Part shown: piece after piece, positions 9,582 to 18,618 of the stretch
How positions within the stretch are numbered: the first letter of the stretch is position 1
Layout of the letters: each line of letters starts with the position of its first letter
Assembly (NCBI GenBank): GCA_911810475.1
Contig: OU461276.1
Coordinates: 1,517,501 to 1,581,500 of the forward strand
Reading direction: 5' to 3'
DNA from: Candidatus Celerinatantimonas neptuna
Lineage (GTDB): Bacteria; Pseudomonadota; Gammaproteobacteria; Enterobacterales; Celerinatantimonadaceae
DNA length: 64,000 nucleotides
Position numbers and translations under genes: made by a program
Notes under the pieces: generated by a model
Told to the model about the DNA's origin: nothing
What the model saw: the letters and a program-made list of their open reading frames with translations, nothing else
Database searches by the model: none

Positions 9582-9658
9582 CCTCAACTCGGGATAAGAA
9601 GTCACAATGAATAACGATTGATTCTTAATGGGCCAGTCTTGTTTTCTGATTTGGGATT
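9580..9658 (+). repeat. IS-terminus relic, copy A
   Basis: Begins AACCTCAACTCGGGATAAG, which resembles the terminal repeat of the IS982 element at 41248-41266 (complement), and continues for about 79 bp with roughly 85% identity to the complement of 49880-49958. Read on the minus strand, both copies end in a conserved peptide (NKT-P-RIN-YSL-stop), as if they were the 3' tip of a transposase gene. A 62-codon minus-strand frame to 9790 may be more of the same gene, but I do not recognise it. Confidence 0.6.
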
Positions 9659-9794
9659 ATTTGTTTTTCTATGAGTATGATAAAAACCTAAGGGGCTTAA
9701 TTCTTTGCAACAGAACACTTCGAATATAAGCCTCATTAATGCATCCCATCCATGATAATTAGCCCTATCACAGACAATGACAACTGACATTGAA

Positions 9795-11234
9795 TTAATT
9801 CACTTTAAGAAGCTTACAAGTATTCGTTGTCCCGCTAAGTTCGGTTTCATCGCCATGAGTAAACATCACCAGATCGCCATTTTGCAGATATCCTTGCTCC
9901 TTAAGCTGGTGTAACGCCTCATGGATGACATGGTTAATATCACCTAGCGCATCAAAATAAATTGGATACACGCCCCTAAATAAAGCACACCGGTTTAGTG
10001 TTTTTTGATGACGGGATAGTGCAAGAATCGGTAATCCAGAACTTAACCGGGAAGCGAGCAGAGGTGTTGAACCGGACTCTGTTAACATGATGATGGCCCT
10101 CATGCCTATCTGATGATTGGCAGCAAACATCGTTGTCATTGCAATTGTTTCATTGATTTCTGTAAAATCGTCTCCGATACGGTGCTTTGAAAGACTAATA
10201 TCAGGGTGTTTTTCAGCCCCTAAACAGACATTAGCCATTGCTTTTACAGTTTCAATCGGATAATCCCCTACAGCCGTCTCTCCGGAAAGCATAACTGCAT
10301 CAGTCCCATCAAGCACAGCATTGGCTACATCCATTGTTTCTGCCCGTGTAGGCATGGGCGAGTTAATCATGGACTCCATCATCTGCGTTGCTGTAATAGC
10401 AACCCTGTTATATTTTCGGGTCAAACGAATCAGCCTTTTCTGGACACCTATGAGTTCAGCATCTCCAATTTCAACGCCAAGATCGCCCCGGGCAACCATC
10501 ACAGCATCAGATGCCATAATAATATCGATCATACTTTCATCATTCGCCACAGTTTCAGCCCGTTCAACTTTGGCCACCAATTTGACATGATCTAAACCCG
10601 CCGCCTGAGCGAGCGATCGGGCATAACGCATATCTTCACCATTTCGGGGAAAAGAGATAGCCAGATAATCAACTCCAATTTCAGCAGCAGTATAAAGGTC
10701 GGCTTTATCCTTATCGGTTAACGCCGCAGCAGATAAACCGCCTCCTTTTTTATTAATCCCTTTATTATTGGACAACTCACCACCAACTGTCACCTTACAC
10801 TGAACTTTACGACCATCAATGTGCAGCACTTCTAATTGGATCCGGCCATCATCAAGCAACAACGTATCTCCTGGCGCTACATCTTGTGCCAAGGCTTTAT
10901 AGTCGAGCCCAACCCGGTGTTGATCACCCTTCCCTTTATCCAAATCAGCATCCAGACAAAAATGATCCCCAATATTTAATTCAATGGTTCCTTCCTTAAA
11001 GGTCGAAATACGGATCTTAGGCCCCTGCAAGTCGCCTAATATAGCAACATGAGTATGATATTTGGCAGCCAGTTCCTTGACTCTTGCCGCCTGTCGTTGA
11101 TGTCCTGGTGCGTCACCATGAGAAAAATTCAGTCGGACCACGTTGACGCCAGACATAATCATTTGTTCGAGGTTATTTTCCCGTTCGGTCGCAGGCCCTA
11201 ACGTTGCTACTATTTTTGTCCGTCGGTACATCAC
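9795..11234 (-). CDS. pykA: Pyruvate kinase, PykA type
   Basis: Catalyses the last step of glycolysis, phosphoenolpyruvate plus ADP to pyruvate plus ATP. The 479-residue length and sequence match the AMP/sugar-phosphate-activated PykA isozyme of enterobacteria. Visible elements are the N-terminal [13 protein letters not shown], substrate loop [15 protein letters not shown], catalytic lysine and metal acidic residues in [18 protein letters not shown], and the signature [11 protein letters not shown]. The C-terminal domain begins around residue 340. It follows the alpha/beta hydrolase gene on the same strand after 101 bp and is probably transcribed from its own promoter in that gap. Confidence 0.95.
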   Translation of the reverse strand: MMYRRTKIVATLGPATERENNLEQMIMSGVNVVRLNFSHGDAPGHQRQAARVKELAAKYHTHVAILGDLQGPKIRISTFKEGTIELNIGDHFCLDADLDKGKGDQHRVGLDYKALAQDVAPGDTLLLDDGRIQLEVLHIDGRKVQCKVTVGGELSNNKGINKKGGGLSAAALTDKDKADLYTAAEIGVDYLAISFPRNGEDMRYARSLAQAAGLDHVKLVAKVERAETVANDESMIDIIMASDAVMVARGDLGVEIGDAELIGVQKRLIRLTRKYNRVAITATQMMESMINSPMPTRAETMDVANAVLDGTDAVMLSGETAVGDYPIETVKAMANVCLGAEKHPDISLSKHRIGDDFTEINETIAMTTMFAANHQIGMRAIIMLTESGSTPLLASRLSSGLPILALSRHQKTLNRCALFRGVYPIYFDALGDINHVIHEALHQLKEQGYLQNGDLVMFTHGDETELSGTTNTCKLLKVN

Positions 11235-11335
11235 AATCTCCCTTTATCTTTGATCAACAAGTCATCAGGCCTGAGTAGATAATGGTTCATTATAAAAACC
11301 ACCACCAAAATAAACAGTCCCAGATTTAAGGATAG

Positions 11336-12082
11336 CTAATCATTTCGAGTAACCCAATCTGTTAATTTTTCACACACCCAACGAGGATCATCCAAAGCAA
11401 TATCATGCCCGGCACTTAAATGCGGAAATAAAGGGAGTTTCCAGGATTCAGCCAATGAATAGCTAACCTGATGATTAGCCAGTCGGTCATGCCTTGATAC
11501 AAGTAGTTGAATAGGAACATGAGGTTTTAATATGGATGGCTCTTTAAACAGGATCTTAAACAATGAGATCAATTGACTAAATGAATCCGACAGTTCTCTG
11601 GATTCAGGCAACTGATCATGCAATGAGGGCCATGCAGAATGCATATTAAACCACCTTTGTCTCGTATTTCCCGGACAAACACTCATCCAGACAACCTTTA
11701 AAAGATACAGTAAAGACTTCACATGCCAGCGATACTGGCGATCAAGTAAGACAGGATTAATCAGACTGGCGCTAATCACTTCATCAGAAAACAGATCCTG
11801 CCAGCGTAAAACAATGGCAGCTGCAAATGAAAGGCCTAGCAAGTGACAATGATACTGATGGGTATGCTCAAATAACTGTTGGCGAAAATGGTCCACCATT
11901 TCAACAACATCAATATTTTTTTCAAATGGAAAAAAAACAGCAATATCTAAAAATAAAACCTGCCGATTTAAGCGCTTTTCGACAATCTGCTTAAAATAAT
12001 CCCAATAGTAACGCTCTCCCAATCCACCTCTAATCAAGGCTATAGGCACATTGTGATTCAATAAATGATTGTCATCCACCAT
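11336..12082 (-). CDS. Alpha/beta-fold hydrolase of unknown substrate
   Basis: A 248-residue protein with the order of an alpha/beta hydrolase: an oxyanion region (IRGGLGERYYW), the nucleophile elbow GLSFA with the serine near residue 84, a candidate acid in SRHDRLAN, and a late histidine in SAGHDIALDDP. These form a plausible catalytic triad. No substrate can be assigned. ATG 12082 is supported by AAGGTAG a few bases upstream. It lies between a GNAT gene and pykA on the same strand, but the gaps of 76 and 101 bp leave an operon uncertain. Confidence 0.75.
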   Translation of the reverse strand: MVDDNHLLNHNVPIALIRGGLGERYYWDYFKQIVEKRLNRQVLFLDIAVFFPFEKNIDVVEMVDHFRQQLFEHTHQYHCHLLGLSFAAAIVLRWQDLFSDEVISASLINPVLLDRQYRWHVKSLLYLLKVVWMSVCPGNTRQRWFNMHSAWPSLHDQLPESRELSDSFSQLISLFKILFKEPSILKPHVPIQLLVSRHDRLANHQVSYSLAESWKLPLFPHLSAGHDIALDDPRWVCEKLTDWVTRND

Positions 12083-12158
12083 CCAACTACCTTTTTATAC
12101 AGTTCCTAAGAGCTAAAAGCCATTGTGATCATCATAAGGCTTTAATAGCAATACAGGT

Positions 12159-12629
12159 TTAACCCAATATTTTTTGCATATCCAGAACTTTCCAGAGTTG
12201 GCCTTGGGGAGACTGAACTTTTCGATGTTGATAAATCATGAATCCTAATTTTTGATAACACAAAATAGCAGCCGTATTATGCTGATAAACACTCAGTTCC
12301 ATACGACCTGCCAATAAATAAGTATTTGCAAATTGCATAGCAAAACAAACCAGCTGTTGTCCCAGACCTTTTCCCCGAAACCTTGGATTTACAATTACCC
12401 TGCATAAACGAACATTGCCATGCCCCCGAGATTTTAACTGGCAATATCCCAGTAAAAATTCCTGATCAACTAACATAAATGCTTGACCAGATGACTCACT
12501 TTCACGCAGATTTTCAACACTTAATGGCCAGGATAATCCAGGCCCTGCGAATAGTTGAACTTGATCAATATTTTCAGGCCAACTTGCAAGTTCTTCTAAA
12601 AATCGTACCTGACTTTTCACAAACCGCAC
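12159..12629 (-). CDS. GNAT-family N-acetyltransferase
   Basis: A 156-residue protein with the acetyl-CoA-binding motif VNPRFRGKGLGQQL and the following helix, then AILCYQKLGF near the C-terminus, the standard GNAT layout also seen in RimI-type enzymes. The acceptor substrate is unknown. The start is GTG 12629, placed by a strong AGGAGG about seven bases upstream; the overlapping ATG reads into a stop after four codons. It is divergent from the Spy-like gene, sharing a 117-bp intergenic region. Confidence 0.8.
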   Translation of the reverse strand: MRFVKSQVRFLEELASWPENIDQVQLFAGPGLSWPLSVENLRESESSGQAFMLVDQEFLLGYCQLKSRGHGNVRLCRVIVNPRFRGKGLGQQLVCFAMQFANTYLLAGRMELSVYQHNTAAILCYQKLGFMIYQHRKVQSPQGQLWKVLDMQKILG

Positions 12630-12746
12630 ATAGGCCTCCTTTGCTTGACTAGCTTTTGCACAACTTTACAGCAACTCCCGTCGTTTTACGCTCAAATTTT
12701 CTAGACTAATAATCGACCAAAAATAAAGTGGAATGAGCGAGTAACT

Positions 12747-13304
12747 ATGAACAATTCGTCAAAATTAACCTTCTTTGCCTGTGCCTTACCCATGCTATTT
12801 AGTGCAGCCATTTTTGCTAAAGGTGGAATGAATAATCCAATGCCATCAAAACCAGGACCACAACAATGTGCTGGGCCTGCAATGATGTTTAACTATTTTG
12901 AGCAACTTAATTTGACTCAAGCTCAAAAAGCGAAATTATTTGATATCAACGCCCATCAATTTATGCATCGCGGGCCACAATTTGAAAAAGGTAAAAAACC
13001 GGGAAAATCACGGCATCAACACAACTACAATCAACAGATGCAACACATGCTGTTCAGCCAACATTTTGATGAAAAAAAAGTCCGTCAGTTTGCTAATAAA
13101 ATGGAAAAACAGCATCGACAAGCAGAACAACACTTCAGACAACAACGTTTTGTTGAACATGCCAAATTTATTCATCAACAACTGGAAGTCTTAACAGCAG
13201 AGCAACGAACAAAATTAGATACCCTGATCAAAAAAAGTCCATGTAATTTTGGTCAGCCAGCAATGCCCATGCCTCCAATGCCACCGGCACCGATGAAAAA
13301 CTAA
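12747..13304 (+). CDS. Spy/CpxP-family periplasmic protein
   Basis: A 185-residue exported protein. The signal peptide covers about residues 1-25 (hydrophobic core FFACALPMLFSAAIF, then AKG). The mature part is helical and rich in Gln, His, Lys and Met. It has the two LTxxQ motifs of the Spy/CpxP family (LTQAQ near residue 56 and LTAEQR near 151). Known relatives act as ATP-independent chaperones or as envelope-stress modulators. The Met/Pro-rich tail (PAMPMPPMPPAPM) and many histidines could bind metal; that is inference. A hairpin follows the gene. Confidence 0.8.
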   Translation: MNNSSKLTFFACALPMLFSAAIFAKGGMNNPMPSKPGPQQCAGPAMMFNYFEQLNLTQAQKAKLFDINAHQFMHRGPQFEKGKKPGKSRHQHNYNQQMQHMLFSQHFDEKKVRQFANKMEKQHRQAEQHFRQQRFVEHAKFIHQQLEVLTAEQRTKLDTLIKKSPCNFGQPAMPMPPMPPAPMKN

Positions 13305-13312
13305 TGTTCAGT

Positions 13313-13339
13313 CATCCCTCTGCCTATTGTAGAGGGATG
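13313..13339 (+). terminator. Possible terminator after the Spy-like gene
   Basis: A 9-bp perfect stem CATCCCTCT / AGAGGGATG with a 9-nt loop begins 8 bp after the stop. It lacks a clear T run, so termination strength is uncertain. The rest of the gap to 13532 shows no gene. Confidence 0.5.
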
Positions 13340-13532
13340 GTTAACAACCCAATAAAAAATACGCAGCTTTATCAATTTGTCTGAAATATTTTTAGGTAAA
13401 TTGGCACTTAAACAAAACACGTTTCAATAAATCTAAAAGACCGCTTTTGTAGTCCTTTTATTCGGTACTATCCTTACTCACCTTTATCAACAGCAAACCA
13501 CAGCAAAAACCATCATCAAGCGTCAACTTAAC

Positions 13533-14051
13533 CTAAGGTCGAAGCATCCTCACCAGTGTATTATCTTTTAAATGAAAATGATGATAGAGCGCGGCAAAAG
13601 CATGAATACCGATAAGATAATACCCAACTGTCGCAACCCATTCATGGATTTCTTTAATGATATGAGACAGATGATAATTAAATGGTAATGCAGAAATGGT
13701 TACCCCCCAAAATTCCCAACTTTCACCTCGCAATGCCACGGTCAAAACCCCCAGAACAGGCAAACAAAGAAAACAGCCATATAAAATCCAATGAAGAAGT
13801 TTAGCAATACGCTGTTGCCAGCGAGGTGGTTCAGGTTCTATCGACGGTGTTTTACGATCCAACAAAAAAATAATCCATCGAATCATCATTACACACCATA
13901 TGGTTAATCCAAGGTTATAGTGAATTGTCATCAACCATTCATCAACACGATAACTATCAAATACACTTTCCAGATTAATAGCCAGATAGGCCCCAAAAAC
14001 CAATAAAACAGTCAACCAGTGCAAGTTGATACGTAATCTAGAATAGCCCAC
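13533..14051 (-). CDS. Cytochrome b561 (CybB-like)
   Basis: A 172-residue inner-membrane di-heme cytochrome of the bacterial b561 family. In E. coli the relative CybB is a superoxide:ubiquinone oxidoreductase. Four hydrophobic helices carry histidines that could ligate heme b: NLHWLTV, TIHYNLG, KLLHWILYG and GIHAFAALYHHF. The ending DNTLVRMLRP is typical of the family. It stands alone on the minus strand, divergent from mioC, with a 394-bp region in between. Confidence 0.85.
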   Translation of the reverse strand: MGYSRLRINLHWLTVLLVFGAYLAINLESVFDSYRVDEWLMTIHYNLGLTIWCVMMIRWIIFLLDRKTPSIEPEPPRWQQRIAKLLHWILYGCFLCLPVLGVLTVALRGESWEFWGVTISALPFNYHLSHIIKEIHEWVATVGYYLIGIHAFAALYHHFHLKDNTLVRMLRP

Positions 14052-14445
14052 TCGTTACTTCCTTAATACATTCATAGAATTAATGGGTCCAAAATAACGA
14101 CTAAGTCGTAAAAAGAAGGTGAATAAAAATTCTATCTGTATTTAGCATAGTGTAGATATTTTAATCCACTGTTAGGTCAATCAACTCATCAATTCCACCA
14201 GCCAACTAAATAAAATTCTCTAAGATCATGATCATTTAGCAGATCTACTATTTTAACCACTTTAAGATGATCTGTTCTGAAGATCCGCTAATATTAAGTG
14301 GATATGGTGTGGATCAAATGTGTGTAATCTATAAAAGGGATCGATTACACTATATCGATCTGGTTCATCAGCCGGTTACCGGCATGAAATCATCCACAAA
14401 AACAAAATAGTCAATTCAACTATCCGATACATGATAGGAGTTATT
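14052..14445. other. GATC-rich region upstream of mioC
   Basis: No gene is seen. Between about 14220 and 14390 I count eight GATC sites in roughly 170 bp, far above chance. There are near-matches to the DnaA box, including TCATCCACA at 14390-14398 (one mismatch from TTATCCACA) and the complement of TGATCCACA within GTGTGGATCA around 14310. The region resembles the Dam- and DnaA-responsive mioC promoter area of E. coli. A small perfect dyad CCGGTTACCGG-like element is near 14372. Confidence 0.5.
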
Positions 14446-14892
14446 ATGGAAATCGACCTTATCGTAGGTTCCATGCTTGGAACAGCAGAGTATGTTGCCG
14501 ACGAAGTCGAACAACAATTGATCGATCAACACCATGTTAATCAATATCTGGACGCCGATCTCCATGATTTGCCAACCGATGGAAGCCACACCTGGCTCAT
14601 TTGTACTTCAACGCATGGTGCAGGAGATTACCCTGATAATATCGTTCTATTTGCGGAACAGTTAAAGCAAGAACGACCTGATCTGTCTCACTTAAAATAT
14701 GGCGTTATAGCACTTGGCGACAGTCAATATGACACATTCTGCGAAGCAGGTAAGAACTTTGATGAACTCTTACATGAATTAGGAGCAACACGCATTGGGG
14801 AACGATTAGAAATTGACGTACAAGAACACGATATACCAGAAGATGTTGCTTTAGAATGGTTACCTCAGTGGCGTGAAAATCTCGAATCATAA
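14446..14892 (+). CDS. mioC: MioC, flavodoxin-like protein
   Basis: An FMN-binding flavodoxin-like protein of 148 residues, encoded next to oriC. The E. coli homologue takes part in biotin synthase electron transfer in vitro, and its transcription runs into the origin. The FMN phosphate loop is GSMLGTAEYVAD at the N-terminus; CTSTHGAGDYPDN and GDSQYDTFCEAG are the other cofactor loops. I start at ATG 14446, preceded by AGGAG; an in-frame ATG at 14431 lies before that ribosome site and is less likely. The gene reads toward oriC. Confidence 0.92.
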   Translation: MEIDLIVGSMLGTAEYVADEVEQQLIDQHHVNQYLDADLHDLPTDGSHTWLICTSTHGAGDYPDNIVLFAEQLKQERPDLSHLKYGVIALGDSQYDTFCEAGKNFDELLHELGATRIGERLEIDVQEHDIPEDVALEWLPQWRENLES

Positions 14893-15285
14893 TAATTCAT
14901 CCACATGGAAAAGAATAAATTGTGAATAATGGGATCAATATCCTCTGATCCTAGTATGTTTATTCCTATGGATAACTTATCAGGCTCTATTAGTTGTGGA
15001 TAACAAAGGATCTTGATCCCAGCTTCTACGCAAGCTAATCGCATCTTTCACACACTTTTTGATCATGTGTAATATATTGAATTTATATAACTTTTTTTAG
15101 TTAATCACAAGATCATCGTTCCTTAATAAAAGATCTAATAGAAGATCTTTATATAAGATCTTTATATTTTTAATTAAGATCTTTTCTATCCATTTTTTTC
15201 AAAATTGATCATTTCTTATGGGCTGTGAAACCTGTAATATACTTTCCCCCCTAATCGGGGAAATCAGGGGTCATGGGGTAATCAG
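14893..15285. other. oriC: Chromosomal replication origin oriC
   Basis: The segment lies between mioC and mnmG, exactly where the E. coli and Vibrio origins lie. I count eleven GATC sites in it. DnaA-box matches (forward sequence or complement of TTATNCACA) are TGTGAATAA 14921-14929 and TGTGGATAA 14995-15003, both perfect. One-mismatch copies are TCATCCACA 14897-14905, TATGGATAA 14967-14975 and TTAATCACA 15101-15109. On the mnmG side is an AT-rich unwinding region with four AGATCT units (GATC at 15132, 15144, 15157, 15178), resembling the GATCTnTTnTTTT 13-mers of E. coli. Polarity (13-mers toward mnmG, boxes toward mioC) is also the same. Confidence 0.93.
15243..15263 (+). promoter_or_regulatory. 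Hairpin in the mnmG leader
   Basis: TTTCCCC and GGGGAAA form a 7-bp stem around a 7-nt loop, 23 bp before the mnmG ATG. It may separate oriC from the gene or affect mnmG translation; function is unknown. Confidence 0.4.
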
Positions 15286-17175
15286 ATGTTCTTTAAACAA
15301 CAATTCGATGTAATCGTTGTCGGTGGTGGTCATGCCGGAACTGAAGCTGCAGCAGCTGCGGCTCGCATGGGTAGAAAAACACTGCTACTAACGCATAACA
15401 TTGAAACACTTGGACAAATGTCATGTAATCCGGCAATCGGAGGAATAGGCAAAGGTCATTTAGTCAAAGAAATCGATGCAATGGGCGGAATAATGGCTCA
15501 AGCAGCTGATCGGGGTGGGATCCAATTCCGTACCCTCAATTCCAGTAAAGGACCTGCCGTTAGGGCAACAAGAGCTCAGGCAGATCGACTTCTTTACAAA
15601 GCAGCTGTACGTCAAATGTTGGAAAATCAACCCAACCTTTATCTTTTCCAGCAAGCTTGTGATGATCTGATTTTAGAGCAGGATCGTGTGATCGGAGTGA
15701 TGACTCAGGCCGGGTTAAAACTCTATGCAAAAAGTGTTGTTTTAACCGTAGGTACATTCTTGGCGGGCAGGATCCACATTGGTTTAGATAATTATTCCGG
15801 AGGTCGGGCTGGCGATCCACCAGCTCAAAAACTGGCAGAACGTCTTCGTGAATTACTGCTTCGTTGTGATCGTTTAAAAACGGGTACCCCACCCCGGATT
15901 GATGCGCGTACAATCGATTTTTCAGCCATGAAAGAACAACCTGGTGATCGTCCTGAACCGATATTTTCTTTTCTTGGTAAACGGGAAGATCACCCCAGAC
16001 AGATTCCCTGTTATATCACGCATACCAATGAAAAAACGCATGAAATTATTCGATCCGGTTTAGATCGTAGCCCTATGTTTACGGGCGTTATTGAAGGCAT
16101 TGGTCCCCGCTATTGCCCATCTATTGAAGATAAAATTAATCGTTTTGCTGATAAGAACAGTCATCAGATATTTATTGAACCTGAAGGACTCACGACTAAC
16201 GAGGTTTATCCTAACGGCATTTCTACAAGTTTGCCTTTTGATGTTCAGGTTGATTTAGTTCATTCGATTAGAGGGCTTGAAAATGCCCATATTCTTCGTC
16301 CCGGATATGCGATTGAATATGATTATTTTGATCCCAGAGATTTAAAAATGACGTTGGAAAGTAAATTTATCCAAGGTTTATTTTTTGCCGGGCAGATTAA
16401 TGGAACAACCGGGTATGAAGAAGCTGGCGCTCAGGGGCTGGTTGCCGGACTCAACGCTGCTCGCTATGCATGGGATGAACAGGGATGGGCTCCGCGACGC
16501 GAAGAGTCTTACATGGGCGTTTTAATCGATGATTTAGCCACGTTAGGAACTAAAGAACCTTACCGGATGTTTACCAGCCGGGCTGAATACCGGTTGCTGT
16601 TGCGAGAGGACAATGCTGATATTCGTTTAACTCCTGTAGCACGGGAACTTGGTCTGGTTGATGATCATCGTTGGAAGCGGTTCAATGATAAAATTGAATC
16701 CGTTGAGAAAGAGCGGCAACGATTACGCGATATCATGGTTCATCCTCATACACCAGGTATTGGAGTACTCAATCCTTTATTGAAAACACCGCTTAACCGG
16801 GAACACCTGTTAGAAGATATTCTTCGTCGTCCTGAAATGAGCTATGAAAAATTAATGTCTCTTGATCTCTTTGGACCCGGGCTGGATGATGCCAGCGCTG
16901 CTGAACAAGTTGAAGTTCAGGTTAAATATGATGGCTATATCAAGCGACAAATGGATGAAATTGAAAAATCGAGACGCCATGAGCAAACGCTTTTGCCAAA
17001 CGATTTGGATTTTAATCAAATCAGTGGATTATCCAATGAAGTTGTAGCTAAACTCAAAGCTGCTCAGCCTGAAACAATTGGTCAGGCTTCGAGAATATCC
17101 GGTATAACGCCTGCTGCCATTTCTTTGTTACTGGTTTATTTAAAAAAACATAATTTGGTTCGTAAGTCAGCCTAA
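15286..17175 (+). CDS. mnmG: tRNA uridine-5-carboxymethylaminomethyl modification enzyme MnmG
   Basis: FAD-dependent partner of MnmE in wobble-uridine modification. The 629-residue length is normal. The dinucleotide-binding loop GGGHAG occupies residues 13-18, followed by [20 protein letters not shown] and the second signature [17 protein letters not shown]. The helical C-terminal domain that contacts MnmE is complete. It is the first gene on the far side of oriC, reads away from it, and is followed after 12 bp by rsmG. Confidence 0.98.
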   Translation: MFFKQQFDVIVVGGGHAGTEAAAAAARMGRKTLLLTHNIETLGQMSCNPAIGGIGKGHLVKEIDAMGGIMAQAADRGGIQFRTLNSSKGPAVRATRAQADRLLYKAAVRQMLENQPNLYLFQQACDDLILEQDRVIGVMTQAGLKLYAKSVVLTVGTFLAGRIHIGLDNYSGGRAGDPPAQKLAERLRELLLRCDRLKTGTPPRIDARTIDFSAMKEQPGDRPEPIFSFLGKREDHPRQIPCYITHTNEKTHEIIRSGLDRSPMFTGVIEGIGPRYCPSIEDKINRFADKNSHQIFIEPEGLTTNEVYPNGISTSLPFDVQVDLVHSIRGLENAHILRPGYAIEYDYFDPRDLKMTLESKFIQGLFFAGQINGTTGYEEAGAQGLVAGLNAARYAWDEQGWAPRREESYMGVLIDDLATLGTKEPYRMFTSRAEYRLLLREDNADIRLTPVARELGLVDDHRWKRFNDKIESVEKERQRLRDIMVHPHTPGIGVLNPLLKTPLNREHLLEDILRRPEMSYEKLMSLDLFGPGLDDASAAEQVEVQVKYDGYIKRQMDEIEKSRRHEQTLLPNDLDFNQISGLSNEVVAKLKAAQPETIGQASRISGITPAAISLLLVYLKKHNLVRKSA

Positions 17176-17187
17176 AAAGGTGATCGG

Positions 17188-17814
17188 GTGCTAAAATCAC
17201 TATTGATTCAATTACTCAATGAAACGCAATTAATACTGACAGATAATCAAGTGGATCAATTGATTCACCTTGTTGACTTATTAACTAAATGGAATAAAGC
17301 CTATAATTTAACATCGGTTCGTGATCCTAAAGAGATGCTGACGCGACATATTTTGGATTCGCTTGTTGTCAGCCCTTACCTCAAGGGACAACGCTTTATT
17401 GATGTAGGGACAGGTCCTGGATTACCTGGATTACCATTAGCTATTGTTAATCCTGATAAATCATTTGTTTTACTTGATTCGCTTGGGAAGAGAATTCGGT
17501 TTATCACTCAAGCATGCCATGAACTTAATTTGACAAATGTTATGGCAGTTCAGTTCCGAGTTGAAATGTTTCATGATGAGGCGGGTTTTGATGGCATATT
17601 AAGCAGAGCCTTTGCTTCTTTGACTGATATGTTACAGTGGTGTTCTCATTTACCCGCAAAAAGCGGTAAATATTATGCGCTTAAAGGGGTGGTTCCTGAA
17701 TCGGAAATAGCTAACCTGAATGCGAATTTTGTAGTGTCTGATGTAGTAGAACTACATGTTCCAAGGCTTGAAGGGCAGCGCCATCTCGTTATTATTGATC
17801 AGGTTTCAGATTAA
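17188..17814 (+). CDS. rsmG: 16S rRNA m7G527 methyltransferase RsmG (GidB)
   Basis: Methylates N7 of G527 in 16S rRNA using S-adenosylmethionine. The 208-residue protein has the motif I loop [17 protein letters not shown], then [11 protein letters not shown] and the RAFASL segment, all family signatures. The start is GTG 17188, preceded by AAGGTGAT. It forms an operon with mnmG upstream and probably parA, which starts 13 bp after the stop. Confidence 0.96.
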   Translation: MLKSLLIQLLNETQLILTDNQVDQLIHLVDLLTKWNKAYNLTSVRDPKEMLTRHILDSLVVSPYLKGQRFIDVGTGPGLPGLPLAIVNPDKSFVLLDSLGKRIRFITQACHELNLTNVMAVQFRVEMFHDEAGFDGILSRAFASLTDMLQWCSHLPAKSGKYYALKGVVPESEIANLNANFVVSDVVELHVPRLEGQRHLVIIDQVSD

Positions 17815-17827
17815 AAAAGAGATTACC

Positions 17828-18616
17828 GTGGCTAAAGTGATTGCTATTGCCAACCAGAAAGGTGGAGTCGGCAAAACGACAACGAGTGTCAATCTGGCTG
17901 CCTCAATGGCTGCAACCAAACGTAAGATTCTGCTGATCGACTTGGATCCGCAGGGAAATGCAACAATGGGAAGCGGGATCGATAAATATGAAGTTACAAA
18001 AACCAGTTATGAGTTGCTTGTCGATGAAGAACCCATTGAGGATGTGATTATTCATGAAACATCTGGTGAGTATGACTTATTAGCTGCCAATTCAGATGTG
18101 ACTGCAACTGAAATTAAGCTAATGGAGTTTTTTGCCAGAGAGGTCCGTCTTCGAAATGCTTTGGCCCCTGTTAGGGAAAAGTATGATTTTATCTTTATCG
18201 ATTGTCCGCCATCACTGAATATGTTGACCGTAAATGCTATGGCTGCTGCCGATTCAGTCTTAGTTCCGATGCAGTGTGAATATTATGCATTGGAAGGATT
18301 AACTGCTTTGATGGATACGATCAGTAAACTGGCTTCAGTTGTAAATCCCGATCTTAAAATCGAAGGTATTTTAAGAACAATGTTTGATCCGCGTAATCGT
18401 TTAGCGGCAGATGTTGCTTCGCAATTAAAACAGCATTTTGGCGAAAAAGTTTATCGAACTGTGATCCCGCGCAACGTACGATTAGCAGAAGCACCCAGTT
18501 TCGGAAAACCGGCAATGTATTATGATAAGACGTCCAATGGTGCTAAAGCTTATCTTGCTCTGGCTGGTGAAATTATCCGTCGTCAGGAATCTAAACAAGC
18601 ACAAGAAGTGAATTAA
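17828..18616 (+). CDS. parA: Chromosome partitioning ATPase ParA (Soj)
   Basis: Walker-type ATPase that moves or positions the origin region together with ParB. The protein has 262 residues. The deviant Walker A motif KGGVGKTTT covers residues 11-19, with IDLDPQGNAT and FIDCPPSL as later motifs. I place the start at GTG 17828, which gives the conserved MAKVIAIANQKGG N-terminus; a longer frame from 17756 runs inside rsmG. parB starts 2 bp after the stop. Confidence 0.95.
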   Translation: MAKVIAIANQKGGVGKTTTSVNLAASMAATKRKILLIDLDPQGNATMGSGIDKYEVTKTSYELLVDEEPIEDVIIHETSGEYDLLAANSDVTATEIKLMEFFAREVRLRNALAPVREKYDFIFIDCPPSLNMLTVNAMAAADSVLVPMQCEYYALEGLTALMDTISKLASVVNPDLKIEGILRTMFDPRNRLAADVASQLKQHFGEKVYRTVIPRNVRLAEAPSFGKPAMYYDKTSNGAKAYLALAGEIIRRQESKQAQEVN

Positions 18617-18618
18617 TT

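Noticed and set aside
9602-9790. 62-residue minus-strand frame beyond pykA
   Set aside because: It has no ribosome site or known motif, and its C-terminus coincides with the dispersed IS-terminus relic, so it is treated as part of that relic.
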